From contig NZ_CP016442.1 of assembly GCF_001742165.1 (NCBI RefSeq), positions 310,001 through 374,000 on the forward strand: DNA of 64,000 bases, read 5' to 3'. The notes below the pieces were generated by a model. It had not been told where the DNA came from, made no database searches, and was given only the letters and a program-made list of their open reading frames with translations. Every line of letters starts with the position of its first letter. Positions within the stretch are counted from its first letter, which is position 1. Below, piece after piece: positions 1 through 8,556 of this stretch. The DNA comes from Burkholderia stabilis (GTDB lineage: Bacteria; Pseudomonadota; Gammaproteobacteria; Burkholderiales; Burkholderiaceae). A program made the translations under genes and the position numbers.

Positions 1-1194
1 GCGGATTTTGAGGAAGAAGTATTCCTCGTCGCGGTACCCGTATGCCCTGCGTTTGATGACCTTGATGGTGTTGTTGATGCCTTCGACGACGCTGGTATTG
101 AGCGGATGGCGGCAGCGGGCGAGGATTCCGTGCCAGTAACCCTGCAGACGCTGCGCAAACAGTTGCAGCGCGGCAATCCCGCTTTGCCGAGCTTGCTCGA
201 TCCATTGCTCCCAAGCTTTTTGCGCCCAAGCTGGCTTCCGGTAGAACCACAGCCGCTTGAGTTCGTCGCGTAGCACGTAGACGCACAGCAACGGCTGATT
301 GGCGGCCAGCAGTTCCTTCAGATGCACGGCCTGTTCCTGCTTCAGGTTGCGGCGGTTGCGCAGCAGCAGCCAACGACTGGACTTCAGAACCTTCCGGGCC
401 GGCCGGTCGTGGCGCAACTGATTGGCCTGATCCACGCGCACCCGATCGATGACTTCGCGCCCGTACTTGGCGACGACGTGGAACAAGTCGTAGACCACCT
501 CGGCCTGCGGACACTGCGCCTTGATCTCCAGCTCGTAGGCCGTGGTCATGTCGATCGCAACCGCTTCGATGCGCTCGGCGACGCCCGCGGGAAGCTGTTC
601 GAAGAAGGCTCGGGCCGTTTCGCGCGAGCGTCCCGCCCCAATCCAGAGCACTTGCCGGCCGATCGGATCGACCACCACCGTGGCGTAGCGATGGCCTTTA
701 TGGAGCGCGAACTCGTCCATCGCCAGATAGCGGATGGTCGACCAGTCCGGCTCGGCCACGCGTGCCCGCAGGCGCATCTTGTCGATTGATTTGACCGTAT
801 GCCAGCCCAGGTCGTAGAAGGCGGCTACCGCCTGCACGCTGGCCGCTTGCAGCAGCTTCTCGCAGGCCTTGGCGAATCGCTCCGTCACCCGCTGGTAGCG
901 GCCCAGCCAGCCAAGCTTCTCCAGCCTCGGCCCGCCGCAGCGTTCGCACCAGACCCGGCGGCGGGGCACGTGCAACACCACCCGGTACTCGAACAACGGC
1001 AGATCGCGCACGCGCCGCACCGTCGTTTCATGAATCTGCTGGCAACGCGCTCCGCATTGCTCGCAGTACATGACCTTGCTGACCGGTTTCAAGTACAGCG
1101 ACAGCGTGCGGCTTTCGCCCTCCGGCCACTCCACCCGCTCCAGCCGATAGCCTGTCCAGCAACCCAGTGCCTGAAGTGTCTTGCGATCGAGCAA
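1..1194 (-). CDS. ISL3-family transposase, C-terminus cut by window edge
   Basis: This is a DDE-type transposase of the ISL3 family, open for 398 codons without a stop before the window ends. I place the start at a TTG (1194-1192) because AGGAGGA lies just upstream of it. Two CxxC pairs (C44/C47 and C83/C86) form the N-terminal zinc-binding region. A helix-turn-helix-like stretch follows at about residues 105-145. The likely catalytic triad is D160 (LAMDEF), D215 (AIDMT) and E371 (VVEGIN), and the conserved tail GYRDEEYFFLKIR is visible. ISL3 transposases are usually about 400-440 residues, so only a short piece is probably missing. No frameshift or internal stop was seen, so the element may be active. 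The neighbouring genes are all chromosomal core genes. Confidence 0.9.
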   Translation of the reverse strand, partial: MLDRKTLQALGCWTGYRLERVEWPEGESRTLSLYLKPVSKVMYCEQCGARCQQIHETTVRRVRDLPLFEYRVVLHVPRRRVWCERCGGPRLEKLGWLGRYQRVTERFAKACEKLLQAASVQAVAAFYDLGWHTVKSIDKMRLRARVAEPDWSTIRYLAMDEFALHKGHRYATVVVDPIGRQVLWIGAGRSRETARAFFEQLPAGVAERIEAVAIDMTTAYELEIKAQCPQAEVVYDLFHVVAKYGREVIDRVRVDQANQLRHDRPARKVLKSSRWLLLRNRRNLKQEQAVHLKELLAANQPLLCVYVLRDELKRLWFYRKPAWAQKAWEQWIEQARQSGIAALQLFAQRLQGYWHGILARCRHPLNTSVVEGINNTIKVIKRRAYGYRDEEYFFLKIR

Positions 1195-1275
1195 TTCTTC
1201 CTCCTGACCTCCATAAAGTCAGGCATCAGGTTACGCAATCGCCCTCCAAGGCTCCACGGGTTCCCGCGATGAACC
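1..1275 (-). mobile_element. Partial ISL3-family insertion sequence with candidate terminal repeat
   Basis: The transposase reads leftward, so its upstream end of the element lies to the right. The stretch 1251-1275, read on the minus strand as GGTTCATCGCGGGAACCC..., is the best candidate for the terminal inverted repeat, by general resemblance to ISL3 ends. The other end and the 8-bp target duplication fall outside the window, so the boundary is provisional. Confidence 0.45.
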
Positions 1276-2121
1276 TTTTCTTTTTCCGGTGCCGCGCGCG
1301 ATGTATTCGGCGCTGTCGGGCCGGACCATCGGCAAGCCCGGTTGTTCTGGATAGCCAATCAATGCGGCGAACTTCGCGCGGATCGAGCGCGCTCATCCGG
1401 CGTGTGGCGAACTCGAGCGATAGTGCGCGGCGTGTGCGTCTCGATTGACGCGACTCGCGATGACTTTGCTGGCGAGTGCGGATACCGTTCGGGCTACCCG
1501 CTGTCATCGACCAGTCTCGATGCAGACATCCTCTCGATCGCTCGCCTTCTCGAATAACACAACGCGCATCGTGCAGCGGCGATGTGCGTATACGTACGTC
1601 TGCGTCGTCAGTGTCGGCGGCCGGGGAGGGGGGGCGTGAAAGATGCCGTGCGTGCCACGTTGCCCGACGATGGGCCGAGCATTCGTGCGGGCAGCGTCGA
1701 GCAAGATCTAATGAAATAAAAATGAAAGTATTTTTGTAAGGAAAGAGGCATCGCCAGATCGCCTTCCGGCGCGACCCTGTTCGCCGGGTTCCGGCCCTCC
1801 GAAATGGGGCGTCGCTGCCAAAATTGCGGCGCTGCATCGATTTGCGCAGCGAGCGCGGTCGCGAAATACGAAAAATTACTCAGCGAAATCAGCATCTTGG
1901 ATCGATGTAAAAAATTGAGGCTCTGCTGCGCTGCAGAAAATAATCAATCGCCTTATGCTGGTTAACCCGATCGCGTTTGAGCGGCATCAAGTTTTTCCGT
2001 GATGCCGCTTTACATTTTGCCAACACTGGCGATTCACGAAATCTACCTGTCGATTCGATTTCGTTCCTTTCGTCTCGCCTGTCCCCGGTGCAGTGCGCGA
2101 CCTCCTCAAGGCCTTGTTGAC
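1276..2121. other. Gene-free region between the IS and the NuoM-like gene
   Basis: I find no convincing coding frame in these roughly 850 bases. The open frames present are short, arginine/serine-rich and unlike any family I recognise, and codon use does not match the neighbours. Base composition becomes more AT-rich toward 1690-1960, which would suit regulatory DNA for the downstream operon. The only clear structure is the inverted repeat at 1981-2008. The region may hold remnants of a gene disrupted by the IS, but no recognisable fragment could be identified. Confidence 0.5.
1981..2008 (+). promoter_or_regulatory. Inverted repeat upstream of the NuoM-like gene
   Basis: A perfect 9-bp stem, GCGGCATCA with TGATGCCGC, surrounds a 10-base loop and is followed by TTTACATTTT. 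It lies about 115 bases before the chosen start of the NuoM-like gene. It could be a leader hairpin, a weak terminator or an operator, and nothing in the sequence decides between these. Confidence 0.4.
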
Positions 2122-3651
2122 ATGCATGATTTCCCCTTCCTGAGCCTGGCTATCTGGGTTCCGATCCTGTTCGGCGCGTGCCTGCTGCGTGCCGGTTCCG
2201 ACCGTCATCCGCGCCGGACGCGACTGATCGCGCTCGCCGGCGCACTGGCGGGGCTTGCCGCCGTCGTCCCGCTCGTCGCCGGCTTCGATGCGCATTCGGC
2301 CGCGATGCAGTTCACCGAGAGTCGCAACTGGCTCGCGGCGTTCAATTCCGGATGGCGCGTCGGCATCGATGGCGCGTCGCTGTGGCTCGTCGTGCTGACC
2401 GCATTCACGACGCTCGTGGTGGTGGTTGCGTCGTGGGAGTCGGTCACGGTGCGGGTCGCGCAGTATTACGCGTCGTTCCTGATCCTGTCAGGGCTGATGG
2501 TCGGCGTGTTCGTCGCGCAGGACGGGCTGCTGTTCTTCATCTTCTTCGAGGCGACGCTGATCCCGCTTTACCTGCTGATCGGCACGTGGGGGCGAGAGCG
2601 TCGCGTATACGCGGCCGTGAAGTTCTTCTTCATCTCGTTTGCCGGCTCGCTGCTGTTGCTGATGGCGATGCTGTACCTGTACGCGCAGTCGCATACGTTC
2701 GACATGGCCGCGTGGCGCACGCTGCAGCTCGGTTTCGCGCCGCAGTTGCTGGTGTTCCTCGGTTTCTTTGCCGCGTTTGCGGTCAAGGTGCCGATGTGGC
2801 CGGTTCACACGTGGCTGAGCGACGTGTACACGGACGGCCCGACGGGCGCCGCGCTGATGCTCGCGATGCTCAAGCTTGGCGGCTACGGGTTCCTGCGCTT
2901 CGCGCTGCCGATCACCCCCGATGCGAGCCATTTCTTCGCACCGGCCGTGATCGCGCTGTCGCTGTTCGCGATCGTCTACGCGAGCCTGATCGCGCTCGCG
3001 CAGACCGATCTCGGCAAGCTGCTCGCGTATTCGACGGTCGCGCACATGGGGATCGTCACGCTCGGGCTGTTCCTGTTCAACCGGATCGGCGTCGAAGGCG
3101 CGATCGTACAACTCGTGTCGTACGGCTTCGTCGCGGGCGCGATGCTGCTGTGCGTGAACGTGCTCGTCGATCGCACGAAGCAGCGCGAGATCGCGGCGTA
3201 CGGTGGCGTCGCGGGCGTGATGCCGCGTTTCGCGACCTTCACGCTGCTGTTCGCGATGGCCAACGTCGGCCTGCCGGGCACGTCGGGGTTCGTCGGCGAG
3301 TTCATGGTCATCATGGGCGCGATCCGCTTCAACTTCTGGATCGGCGCCATCGCGGCGCTCACGCTGATCCTGAGCGCGTCGTACACGCTGTGGATGCTCA
3401 AGCGCGTCGTGTTCGGCAAGATCGCGAGCCAGCGGATCGCGAAGCTCGCCGATCTGAATCGCCGCGAGATCGTGATGTTCGCATCGCTCGCGCTGGTCGT
3501 GCTGGCGGTCGGCATCGATCCGAAGCCGTTCACCGATGCAATCGATCCGACCGTCGCGAAGCTGATCGACGACGCCAGCCATTCGAAGTTGCCGGCAGCG
3601 GACGGCACCGGGCCGGCACAGCCGTCGTACATGGCGTCGACGCACGGCTGA
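2122..3651 (+). CDS. Stand-alone NuoM-like proton-translocating subunit (complex I subunit 4 family)
   Basis: This polytopic inner-membrane protein belongs to the proton-conducting NuoM/NuoN/Mrp antiporter family. It is 509 residues from the chosen start MHDFPFLSL. An upstream in-frame ATG at 1999 would add 41 residues that are not membrane-like. About 13-14 hydrophobic segments are apparent. The buried charged residues known from NuoM are kept: Glu in FIFFEATLIP, Lys in FAVKVPMWP and Lys in MLKLGGYG. The loop after HTWL reads SDVYTDGPT instead of the usual PDAHVEAPT, so this is a divergent paralogue rather than the canonical nuo-operon subunit. No other nuo genes are nearby. The gene is co-oriented with cyoABCD 270 bases downstream, with no obvious terminator between, which suggests a link to the bo3 oxidase. 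Its partner is unknown. Confidence 0.8.
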   Translation: MHDFPFLSLAIWVPILFGACLLRAGSDRHPRRTRLIALAGALAGLAAVVPLVAGFDAHSAAMQFTESRNWLAAFNSGWRVGIDGASLWLVVLTAFTTLVVVVASWESVTVRVAQYYASFLILSGLMVGVFVAQDGLLFFIFFEATLIPLYLLIGTWGRERRVYAAVKFFFISFAGSLLLLMAMLYLYAQSHTFDMAAWRTLQLGFAPQLLVFLGFFAAFAVKVPMWPVHTWLSDVYTDGPTGAALMLAMLKLGGYGFLRFALPITPDASHFFAPAVIALSLFAIVYASLIALAQTDLGKLLAYSTVAHMGIVTLGLFLFNRIGVEGAIVQLVSYGFVAGAMLLCVNVLVDRTKQREIAAYGGVAGVMPRFATFTLLFAMANVGLPGTSGFVGEFMVIMGAIRFNFWIGAIAALTLILSASYTLWMLKRVVFGKIASQRIAKLADLNRREIVMFASLALVVLAVGIDPKPFTDAIDPTVAKLIDDASHSKLPAADGTGPAQPSYMASTHG

Positions 3652-3921
3652 GCGCGATGCGCCCGCGAAAGCGGGCTGCATCGCTCGGAGATGCATTGGT
3701 TGCACGCACATCGATCGCGGCCCGGTGCATGCTGCGCTGGGCCGGCTTCCGGCTGCGTGAAATTGCCCCGCGACAATGTGTCTCACAGCAGATTCTGCAA
3801 TGATGATTTGTCGTATCCACCGGTTTTTCATCGCACGCGCGAGACGTATGATTCGGCCACTTTCGTGGATCGAATGCGCATCGGGCATACGCAAACGGAT
3901 TCAATGACCCTCGGGTGTGTG

Positions 3922-4809
3922 ATGAAAAGAAGAGCTTCAAGAGGCGGGGCGGCGCTGATGTCAATCGGCGCGGCGTTAAGCCTGTCAGGTTGTAATTTAG
4001 ATGTACTAAATCCGAAAGGAAGCGTGGGTGCTGCCGAAAAGGCGCTGATCGCGACGTCCACCTGGGCGATGCTGATCGTCGTCGTGCCGGTGATCCTGCT
4101 CACGCTATGGTTCGCGTGGCGTTATCGCGCATCGAACCGCAACGCAACCTACGCGCCGAACTGGTCGCACTCGACCGCGATCGAAGTCGTGATCTGGACG
4201 GTGCCGACACTGATCATCCTGTTCCTCGGCGTGCTCACGTGGAAGACCACGCATGAGCTCGACCCGTACAAGCCGCTTGAGTCGTCGGTGAAGCCGATCG
4301 ACGTCGAGGTCGTCGCGCTCGACTGGAAGTGGCTGTTCATCTATCCGGAACTCGGCATCGCGTCGGTGAACCAGCTCGCGATTCCGGTGGGCACGCCGGT
4401 GAATTTCCGCATCACGTCGGATTCGGTGATGAACTCGTTCTTCATCCCGCAGCTCGGCGGCCAGGTCTACGCGATGGCCGGCATGCAAACGCGCCTGCAC
4501 CTGATCGCCGACGAGCCCGGCAACTACGCGGGCACGTCCGCCAACTTCAGCGGCCGCGGTTTCTCGGACATGAAGTTCCGCACGCTCGCCGAGCCGCGCG
4601 AACAGTTCGATGCATGGGTGCAGAAGGTGAAGGCGTCGCCGGACCGGCTCGACGCGACCGTGTACGGCACCGTCGCGCAGCCGAGCGAGAAGGCGCCCGT
4701 GCGCTACTTCTCGTCGGTCGATCCGCGGCTCTTCCACAACATCATCGCGAAATACAACGATGGCCACGTCCTCGATCTGAAGGACGCCGCCTGCGGCACG
4801 AAGGGGTAA
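3922..4809 (+). CDS. cyoA: Cytochrome bo3 ubiquinol oxidase subunit II
   Basis: Subunit II of the heme-copper quinol oxidase, a 295-residue inner-membrane lipoprotein with a large periplasmic cupredoxin domain. The start MKRRAS gives a clean lipoprotein signal ending in the lipobox LSGC, with Cys at about residue 24. Two membrane helices follow (about residues 45-65 and 85-107). The periplasmic domain keeps the fold signature ([25 protein letters not shown]) but lacks the Cys/His ligands of a CuA centre, as expected for a quinol rather than a cytochrome c oxidase. An alternative ATG lies six codons upstream at 3904. Neither start has a strong ribosome site. It is followed three bases later by cyoB. 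Confidence 0.95.
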   Translation: MKRRASRGGAALMSIGAALSLSGCNLDVLNPKGSVGAAEKALIATSTWAMLIVVVPVILLTLWFAWRYRASNRNATYAPNWSHSTAIEVVIWTVPTLIILFLGVLTWKTTHELDPYKPLESSVKPIDVEVVALDWKWLFIYPELGIASVNQLAIPVGTPVNFRITSDSVMNSFFIPQLGGQVYAMAGMQTRLHLIADEPGNYAGTSANFSGRGFSDMKFRTLAEPREQFDAWVQKVKASPDRLDATVYGTVAQPSEKAPVRYFSSVDPRLFHNIIAKYNDGHVLDLKDAACGTKG

Positions 4810-4812
4810 CGC

Positions 4813-6819
4813 ATGTTCGGCAAACTCACACTATCGGCGATCCCGTTCGATCAGCCCATCATCATGGTGGCAGGCGCCTTCATGGGGCTGGCCGTGCTGG
4901 GCATTCTCGCCGCGCTGACGATCACCGGCCGGTGGAAATGGCTGTGGACGGAATGGCTGACCACGGTCGACCACAAGAAACTCGGCGTGATGTACATCAT
5001 CGTCGCGCTGATCATGCTGCTGCGCGGCTTCGCCGACGCGATCATGATGCGCATGCAGCTCGCGCTCGCGTACAACGCGCCCGGCTACCTGCCGCCGCAC
5101 CACTATGACCAGATCTTCACGGCACACGGCGTGATCATGATCTTCTTCATGGCGATGGTGTTCATGGTCGGCCTGATGAACCTGATCGTGCCGCTGCAGA
5201 TCGGCGCGCGCGACGTCGCATTCCCGTTCATCAACTCGCTCTCCTTCTGGATGACGGCGGTCAGCGCGATCCTGATCAACATCTCGCTCGTGATCGGCGA
5301 ATTCGCGCAGACGGGCTGGCTCGCGTACCCGCCGCTGTCGGAGCTGCAGTACAGCCCGGGGGTAGGAGTCGATTACTACCTGTGGGCGCTGCAGATATCG
5401 GGTGTCGGCACGTTGCTGACCGGCGTGAACTTCTTCGTGACGATCATCAAGATGCGCGCGCCGGGCATGACGCTGATGAAGATGCCGGTGTTCACGTGGA
5501 CCGCGCTCTGCACGAACGTGCTGATCATGGCGTCGTTCCCGATCCTGACCGCGACGCTCGCGCTGCTCGGCCTCGACCGTTACCTCGGCATGCACTTCTT
5601 CACGAACGAAGCCGGCGGCAACGCGATGCTGTACCTGAACCTGATCTGGGCGTGGGGTCACCCGGAGGTGTACATCCTGATCCTGCCGGCGTTCGGCATC
5701 TTCTCGGAAGTCATTGCGACGTTCGCGAAGAAGCCGCTGTTCGGCTACAAGACGATGGTGTACGCGACCTGCGCGATCATGGTGCTGTCGTTCCTCGTGT
5801 GGCTGCATCACTTCTTCACGATGGGCTCGGGTGCGAACGTCAACGCGTTCTTCGGCATCATGACGATGATCATCGCGATCCCGACCGGTGTGAAGGTGTT
5901 CAACTGGCTGTTTACGATGTATCGCGGCCGGATCGAATTCACGACGCCCGTGCTGTGGACGATCGGCTTCATGGTCACGTTCACGCTCGGCGGCATGACC
6001 GGCGTGATGATGGCGATTCCCGGCGCGGACTTCGTGCTGCACAACAGCCTGTTCCTGATCGCGCACTTCCACAACGTGATCATCGGCGGCGTGCTGTTCG
6101 GCTATCTCGCGGGCTTCAACTACTGGTTCCCGAAGGCGTTCGGCTTCAAGCTGAACGAGAAGCTCGGCAAGGCCGCGTTCTGGTTCTGGCAGGTCGGCTT
6201 CTACGTCGCGTTCGTGCCGCTTTACGTGCTCGGCTTCATGGGCATGACGCGCCGCCTGAACCACTACGACAACCCGGCATGGCATCCGTGGCTGCTGGTC
6301 GCCGCGTTCGGCGCCGTGCTGATCGCGATCGGCATTGCATGCCAGCTGCTGCAACTGGTGGTCAGCATCCGCAACCGCAACCTGCCCGAATACCGCGACA
6401 CGACGGGCGACCCGTGGGGTGGTCGCACGCTGGAGTGGGCAACCACGTCGCCGCCGGCCGACTACAACTTCGCGGTGATCCCGCAAGTGCGTACGCTCGA
6501 CGCCTATGCCGACATGAAGGCGCGCGGCGAAGGCCGGCCGAACCCGGCATCGATTCGCGACATTCACATGCCGTCGAATACCTGCGCGGGCCTCGTGATT
6601 GCGATTTTCAGCCTGGTGCTCGGCTTCGCGCTGGTGTGGCACATCTGGTGGATGGCGATCGGCGGGCTCGTCGGGATCGTCGCGACGCTCGTGATCTACA
6701 GCTCGCGCGATAACGACGGCTATTACATCCCTGCGTCGACGGTGCGCAAGACCGAAGACAAGCAGCCGACGAAGCGCGTGGCTGCGCATGTCGACGACGT
6801 GGAACTGGAGGCCAACTGA
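4813..6819 (+). CDS. cyoB: Cytochrome bo3 ubiquinol oxidase subunit I
   Basis: This 668-residue catalytic subunit reduces O2 to water at the heme o3-CuB centre and pumps protons. Key landmarks are the low-spin heme His in IFTAHGVIM, the CuB/Tyr region [12 protein letters not shown], the CuB histidine pair in WLHHFFTMG and the heme ligands in [12 protein letters not shown]. About 15 membrane helices are present and the length matches the family. It lies three bases after cyoA and its stop overlaps the cyoC start (TGATG), which implies translational coupling. Confidence 0.98.
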   Translation: MFGKLTLSAIPFDQPIIMVAGAFMGLAVLGILAALTITGRWKWLWTEWLTTVDHKKLGVMYIIVALIMLLRGFADAIMMRMQLALAYNAPGYLPPHHYDQIFTAHGVIMIFFMAMVFMVGLMNLIVPLQIGARDVAFPFINSLSFWMTAVSAILINISLVIGEFAQTGWLAYPPLSELQYSPGVGVDYYLWALQISGVGTLLTGVNFFVTIIKMRAPGMTLMKMPVFTWTALCTNVLIMASFPILTATLALLGLDRYLGMHFFTNEAGGNAMLYLNLIWAWGHPEVYILILPAFGIFSEVIATFAKKPLFGYKTMVYATCAIMVLSFLVWLHHFFTMGSGANVNAFFGIMTMIIAIPTGVKVFNWLFTMYRGRIEFTTPVLWTIGFMVTFTLGGMTGVMMAIPGADFVLHNSLFLIAHFHNVIIGGVLFGYLAGFNYWFPKAFGFKLNEKLGKAAFWFWQVGFYVAFVPLYVLGFMGMTRRLNHYDNPAWHPWLLVAAFGAVLIAIGIACQLLQLVVSIRNRNLPEYRDTTGDPWGGRTLEWATTSPPADYNFAVIPQVRTLDAYADMKARGEGRPNPASIRDIHMPSNTCAGLVIAIFSLVLGFALVWHIWWMAIGGLVGIVATLVIYSSRDNDGYYIPASTVRKTEDKQPTKRVAAHVDDVELEAN

Positions 6820-7427
6820 TGTTGCAGAAAACCTTGAGCGCAACCCTGCTCGAGCACGACGACCATCCGCCGTCGCATTCGGTGTTCGGTTTCTGGCTGT
6901 ACCTGATGACCGACTGCGTGATCTTCGCGGCGCTGTTCGCGACGTTCGCGGTGCTCGGCCAGCAACATGCGGGCGGGCCGACCGCGAAAGACCTGTTCGA
7001 CATTCCGGGCGTCGCGGTGGAAACCGCCGCGCTGCTGCTGTCGAGCATCACGTACGGTTTCGCGATGCTCGCGGCCTACAAGCAGCGGCGCGGCGCGCTG
7101 CTCGCCTGGCTCGCGGTGACGTTCGTGCTCGGCGCGGCGTTTCTCGCGATGGAACTGCGCGAGTTCTCGCACCTGATCGCGGAAGGCGCCGGCCCGCAGC
7201 GCAGCGCGTTCCTGTCGGCGTTCTTCACGCTGGTCGGCACGCACGGGCTGCACGTGACGGCCGGCCTGCTGTGGATGATCGTGCTCGCCGCGCAGATCGT
7301 GTTCCGCGGCGGCGACCTGACCGATCGCGACCTGCGGCGCCTGACGTGCCTGAGCCTCTTCTGGCACTTCCTCGACATCGTGTGGATCTGCGTGTTTTCC
7401 TTTGTCTATCTTGCGAGCGTGATCTAA
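6819..7427 (+). CDS. cyoC: Cytochrome bo3 ubiquinol oxidase subunit III
   Basis: A 202-residue subunit III of the bo3 oxidase with five predicted membrane helices. The conserved N-terminal region [19 protein letters not shown] and the Glu-containing helix [10 protein letters not shown] are typical. It supports stability of the oxidase core. It overlaps cyoB by one base and abuts cyoD directly, so all four subunits are probably made from one message. Confidence 0.97.
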   Translation: MLQKTLSATLLEHDDHPPSHSVFGFWLYLMTDCVIFAALFATFAVLGQQHAGGPTAKDLFDIPGVAVETAALLLSSITYGFAMLAAYKQRRGALLAWLAVTFVLGAAFLAMELREFSHLIAEGAGPQRSAFLSAFFTLVGTHGLHVTAGLLWMIVLAAQIVFRGGDLTDRDLRRLTCLSLFWHFLDIVWICVFSFVYLASVI

Positions 7428-7760
7428 ATGGCCCATTCGCATTCGTCTCAACTCGAAGAAGGGCACGGCAGCGTCGGCAGTTATGTCGCCGGCTTCATCC
7501 TGTCGGTGCTGCTGACGGCCGCGTCGTTCGGCCTCGTGATGGGCGGCGTGCTGTCGCCGCATGCGTCGCTGGTCGCGCTTGCCGTGCTCGCGTTCGTGCA
7601 GATCGTCGTGCACCTCGTGTATTTCCTGCATATGAACAGCTCGTCGGGCCAGCGCTGGAACGTGATGGCGTTCAGCTATACGGTGCTGACCGTGGCGATC
7701 CTGATCGTCGGCACGATGTGGGTGATGCACAACGTCAGCATGAACATGATGTCGCGCTGA
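7428..7760 (+). CDS. cyoD: Cytochrome bo3 ubiquinol oxidase subunit IV
   Basis: A 110-residue small subunit with three membrane helices, containing the subunit IV signature QIVVHLVYFLHM. In E. coli this subunit helps assemble the CuB site. It begins immediately after the cyoC stop. A strong terminator follows, and no heme O synthase gene (cyoE) is attached, so that enzyme must be encoded elsewhere. Confidence 0.96.
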   Translation: MAHSHSSQLEEGHGSVGSYVAGFILSVLLTAASFGLVMGGVLSPHASLVALAVLAFVQIVVHLVYFLHMNSSSGQRWNVMAFSYTVLTVAILIVGTMWVMHNVSMNMMSR

Positions 7761-7802
7761 GCGGCGTCGCGGCGCCGGATTCGATATCCGCGCGCGTCGA
7801 TG

Positions 7803-7837
7803 AAAAAGGCGGCACGCAAGTGCCGCCTTTTTGTTTT
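7803..7837 (+). terminator. Intrinsic terminator of the cyo operon
   Basis: An 8-bp GC stem (GGCGGCAC / GTGCCGCC) with a GCAA tetraloop is followed by TTTTT, 43 bases after the cyoD stop. Confidence 0.92.
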
Positions 7838-8051
7838 GTCCGGCCGGGCGGCGCAAGGCGGCCGGTTTTCGGCTGTGGCGCGGGTTCCGCCGGTGAGGCA
7901 GGGGGGCGGGCAGCCGTCGATTGTTACAAGACGTTAGCGCGCGCTTGCTGTTGCGATGCCGCGCATCAGTTCTTACAAACTTGAAATATGCGGCGGCGGC
8001 GCTTGCCGCTATAGTCGAATCACACATCAAACAACCCCAAAAGAGGAATCC

Positions 8052-8417
8052 ATGAAGACCTTGCGTGTTGCCTCGCTCTTGACCGGTATGACGGCCTTGC
8101 TCGTGTCGGGCGCAGCAATGGCGGGAGTCAATGTCGGGATCAACGTCGGCGTGCCGGCCCCGGTCTATGTCGCGCCCGCGCCCGTGTATGCGCCGCCGCC
8201 TCCGCCGCCGGTCGTCTATCAGCCGGCTCCGGTTTATGCGCCGGCCTACGCCCCGGCTCCGACGATCGTGATCGGCTGGCATGGCGACCGCTACTGGGAT
8301 GGCCGTCGCTACTGGGCCCGTGACGATTGGTATCGCCGCCATGGCGGCCGCCCGGGCTGGGATCGCGATCGCGGTCACGGTCACTGGGATAACGGTCGTC
8401 ACAACGGCTGGCACTGA
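8052..8417 (+). CDS. Secreted PXPV-repeat protein
   Basis: A 121-residue exported protein. The start MKTLRV has the ribosome site AGAGGAA and gives a Sec signal peptide ending near AAMA (about residue 22). The mature part begins GVNVGINVGVPAP and carries several PxPV units (PAPVYV, PAPVYA), a poly-proline run of seven, and then a C-terminal segment rich in Trp, Arg, His and Gly (WHGDRYWDGRRYWARDDW). The PXPV repeat family is common in Burkholderia and its function is not established. The low-complexity composition suggests an envelope-associated or extracellular protein. It is transcribed alone, between two terminators, with a -10-like TATAGT at 8010. Confidence 0.85.
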   Translation: MKTLRVASLLTGMTALLVSGAAMAGVNVGINVGVPAPVYVAPAPVYAPPPPPPVVYQPAPVYAPAYAPAPTIVIGWHGDRYWDGRRYWARDDWYRRHGGRPGWDRDRGHGHWDNGRHNGWH

Positions 8418-8462
8418 TCGACCGGTCGCGCACGCGTGATGCGTGCGCGGTCTGCACATGAA

Positions 8463-8490
8463 GAAACCGCCCGCGTGGCGGTTTTCTTTT
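8463..8490 (+). terminator. Intrinsic terminator after the PXPV gene
   Basis: A six-bp stem (ACCGCC / GGCGGT) with a short CG-rich loop is followed by TTTCTTTT, about 46 bases after the stop. Confidence 0.85.
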
Positions 8491-8556
8491 GGCTCGAAGG
8501 ATTGAATGGGTAGAATCGTCCCACGTTACTACCCTCATTCGACCGACAGGGCCTCT

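Noticed and set aside
1226..1837. A 203-codon minus-strand frame after the IS
   Set aside because: Arg/Ser-rich composition, no ribosome site, no recognisable family, and overlap with the probable IS end.
4831..6843. A 670-codon open frame on the minus strand opposite cyoB
   Set aside because: High GC at third codon positions keeps the antisense frame open. The translation is dominated by Arg, His, Asp and Glu without any family resemblance, and cyoB is certain.
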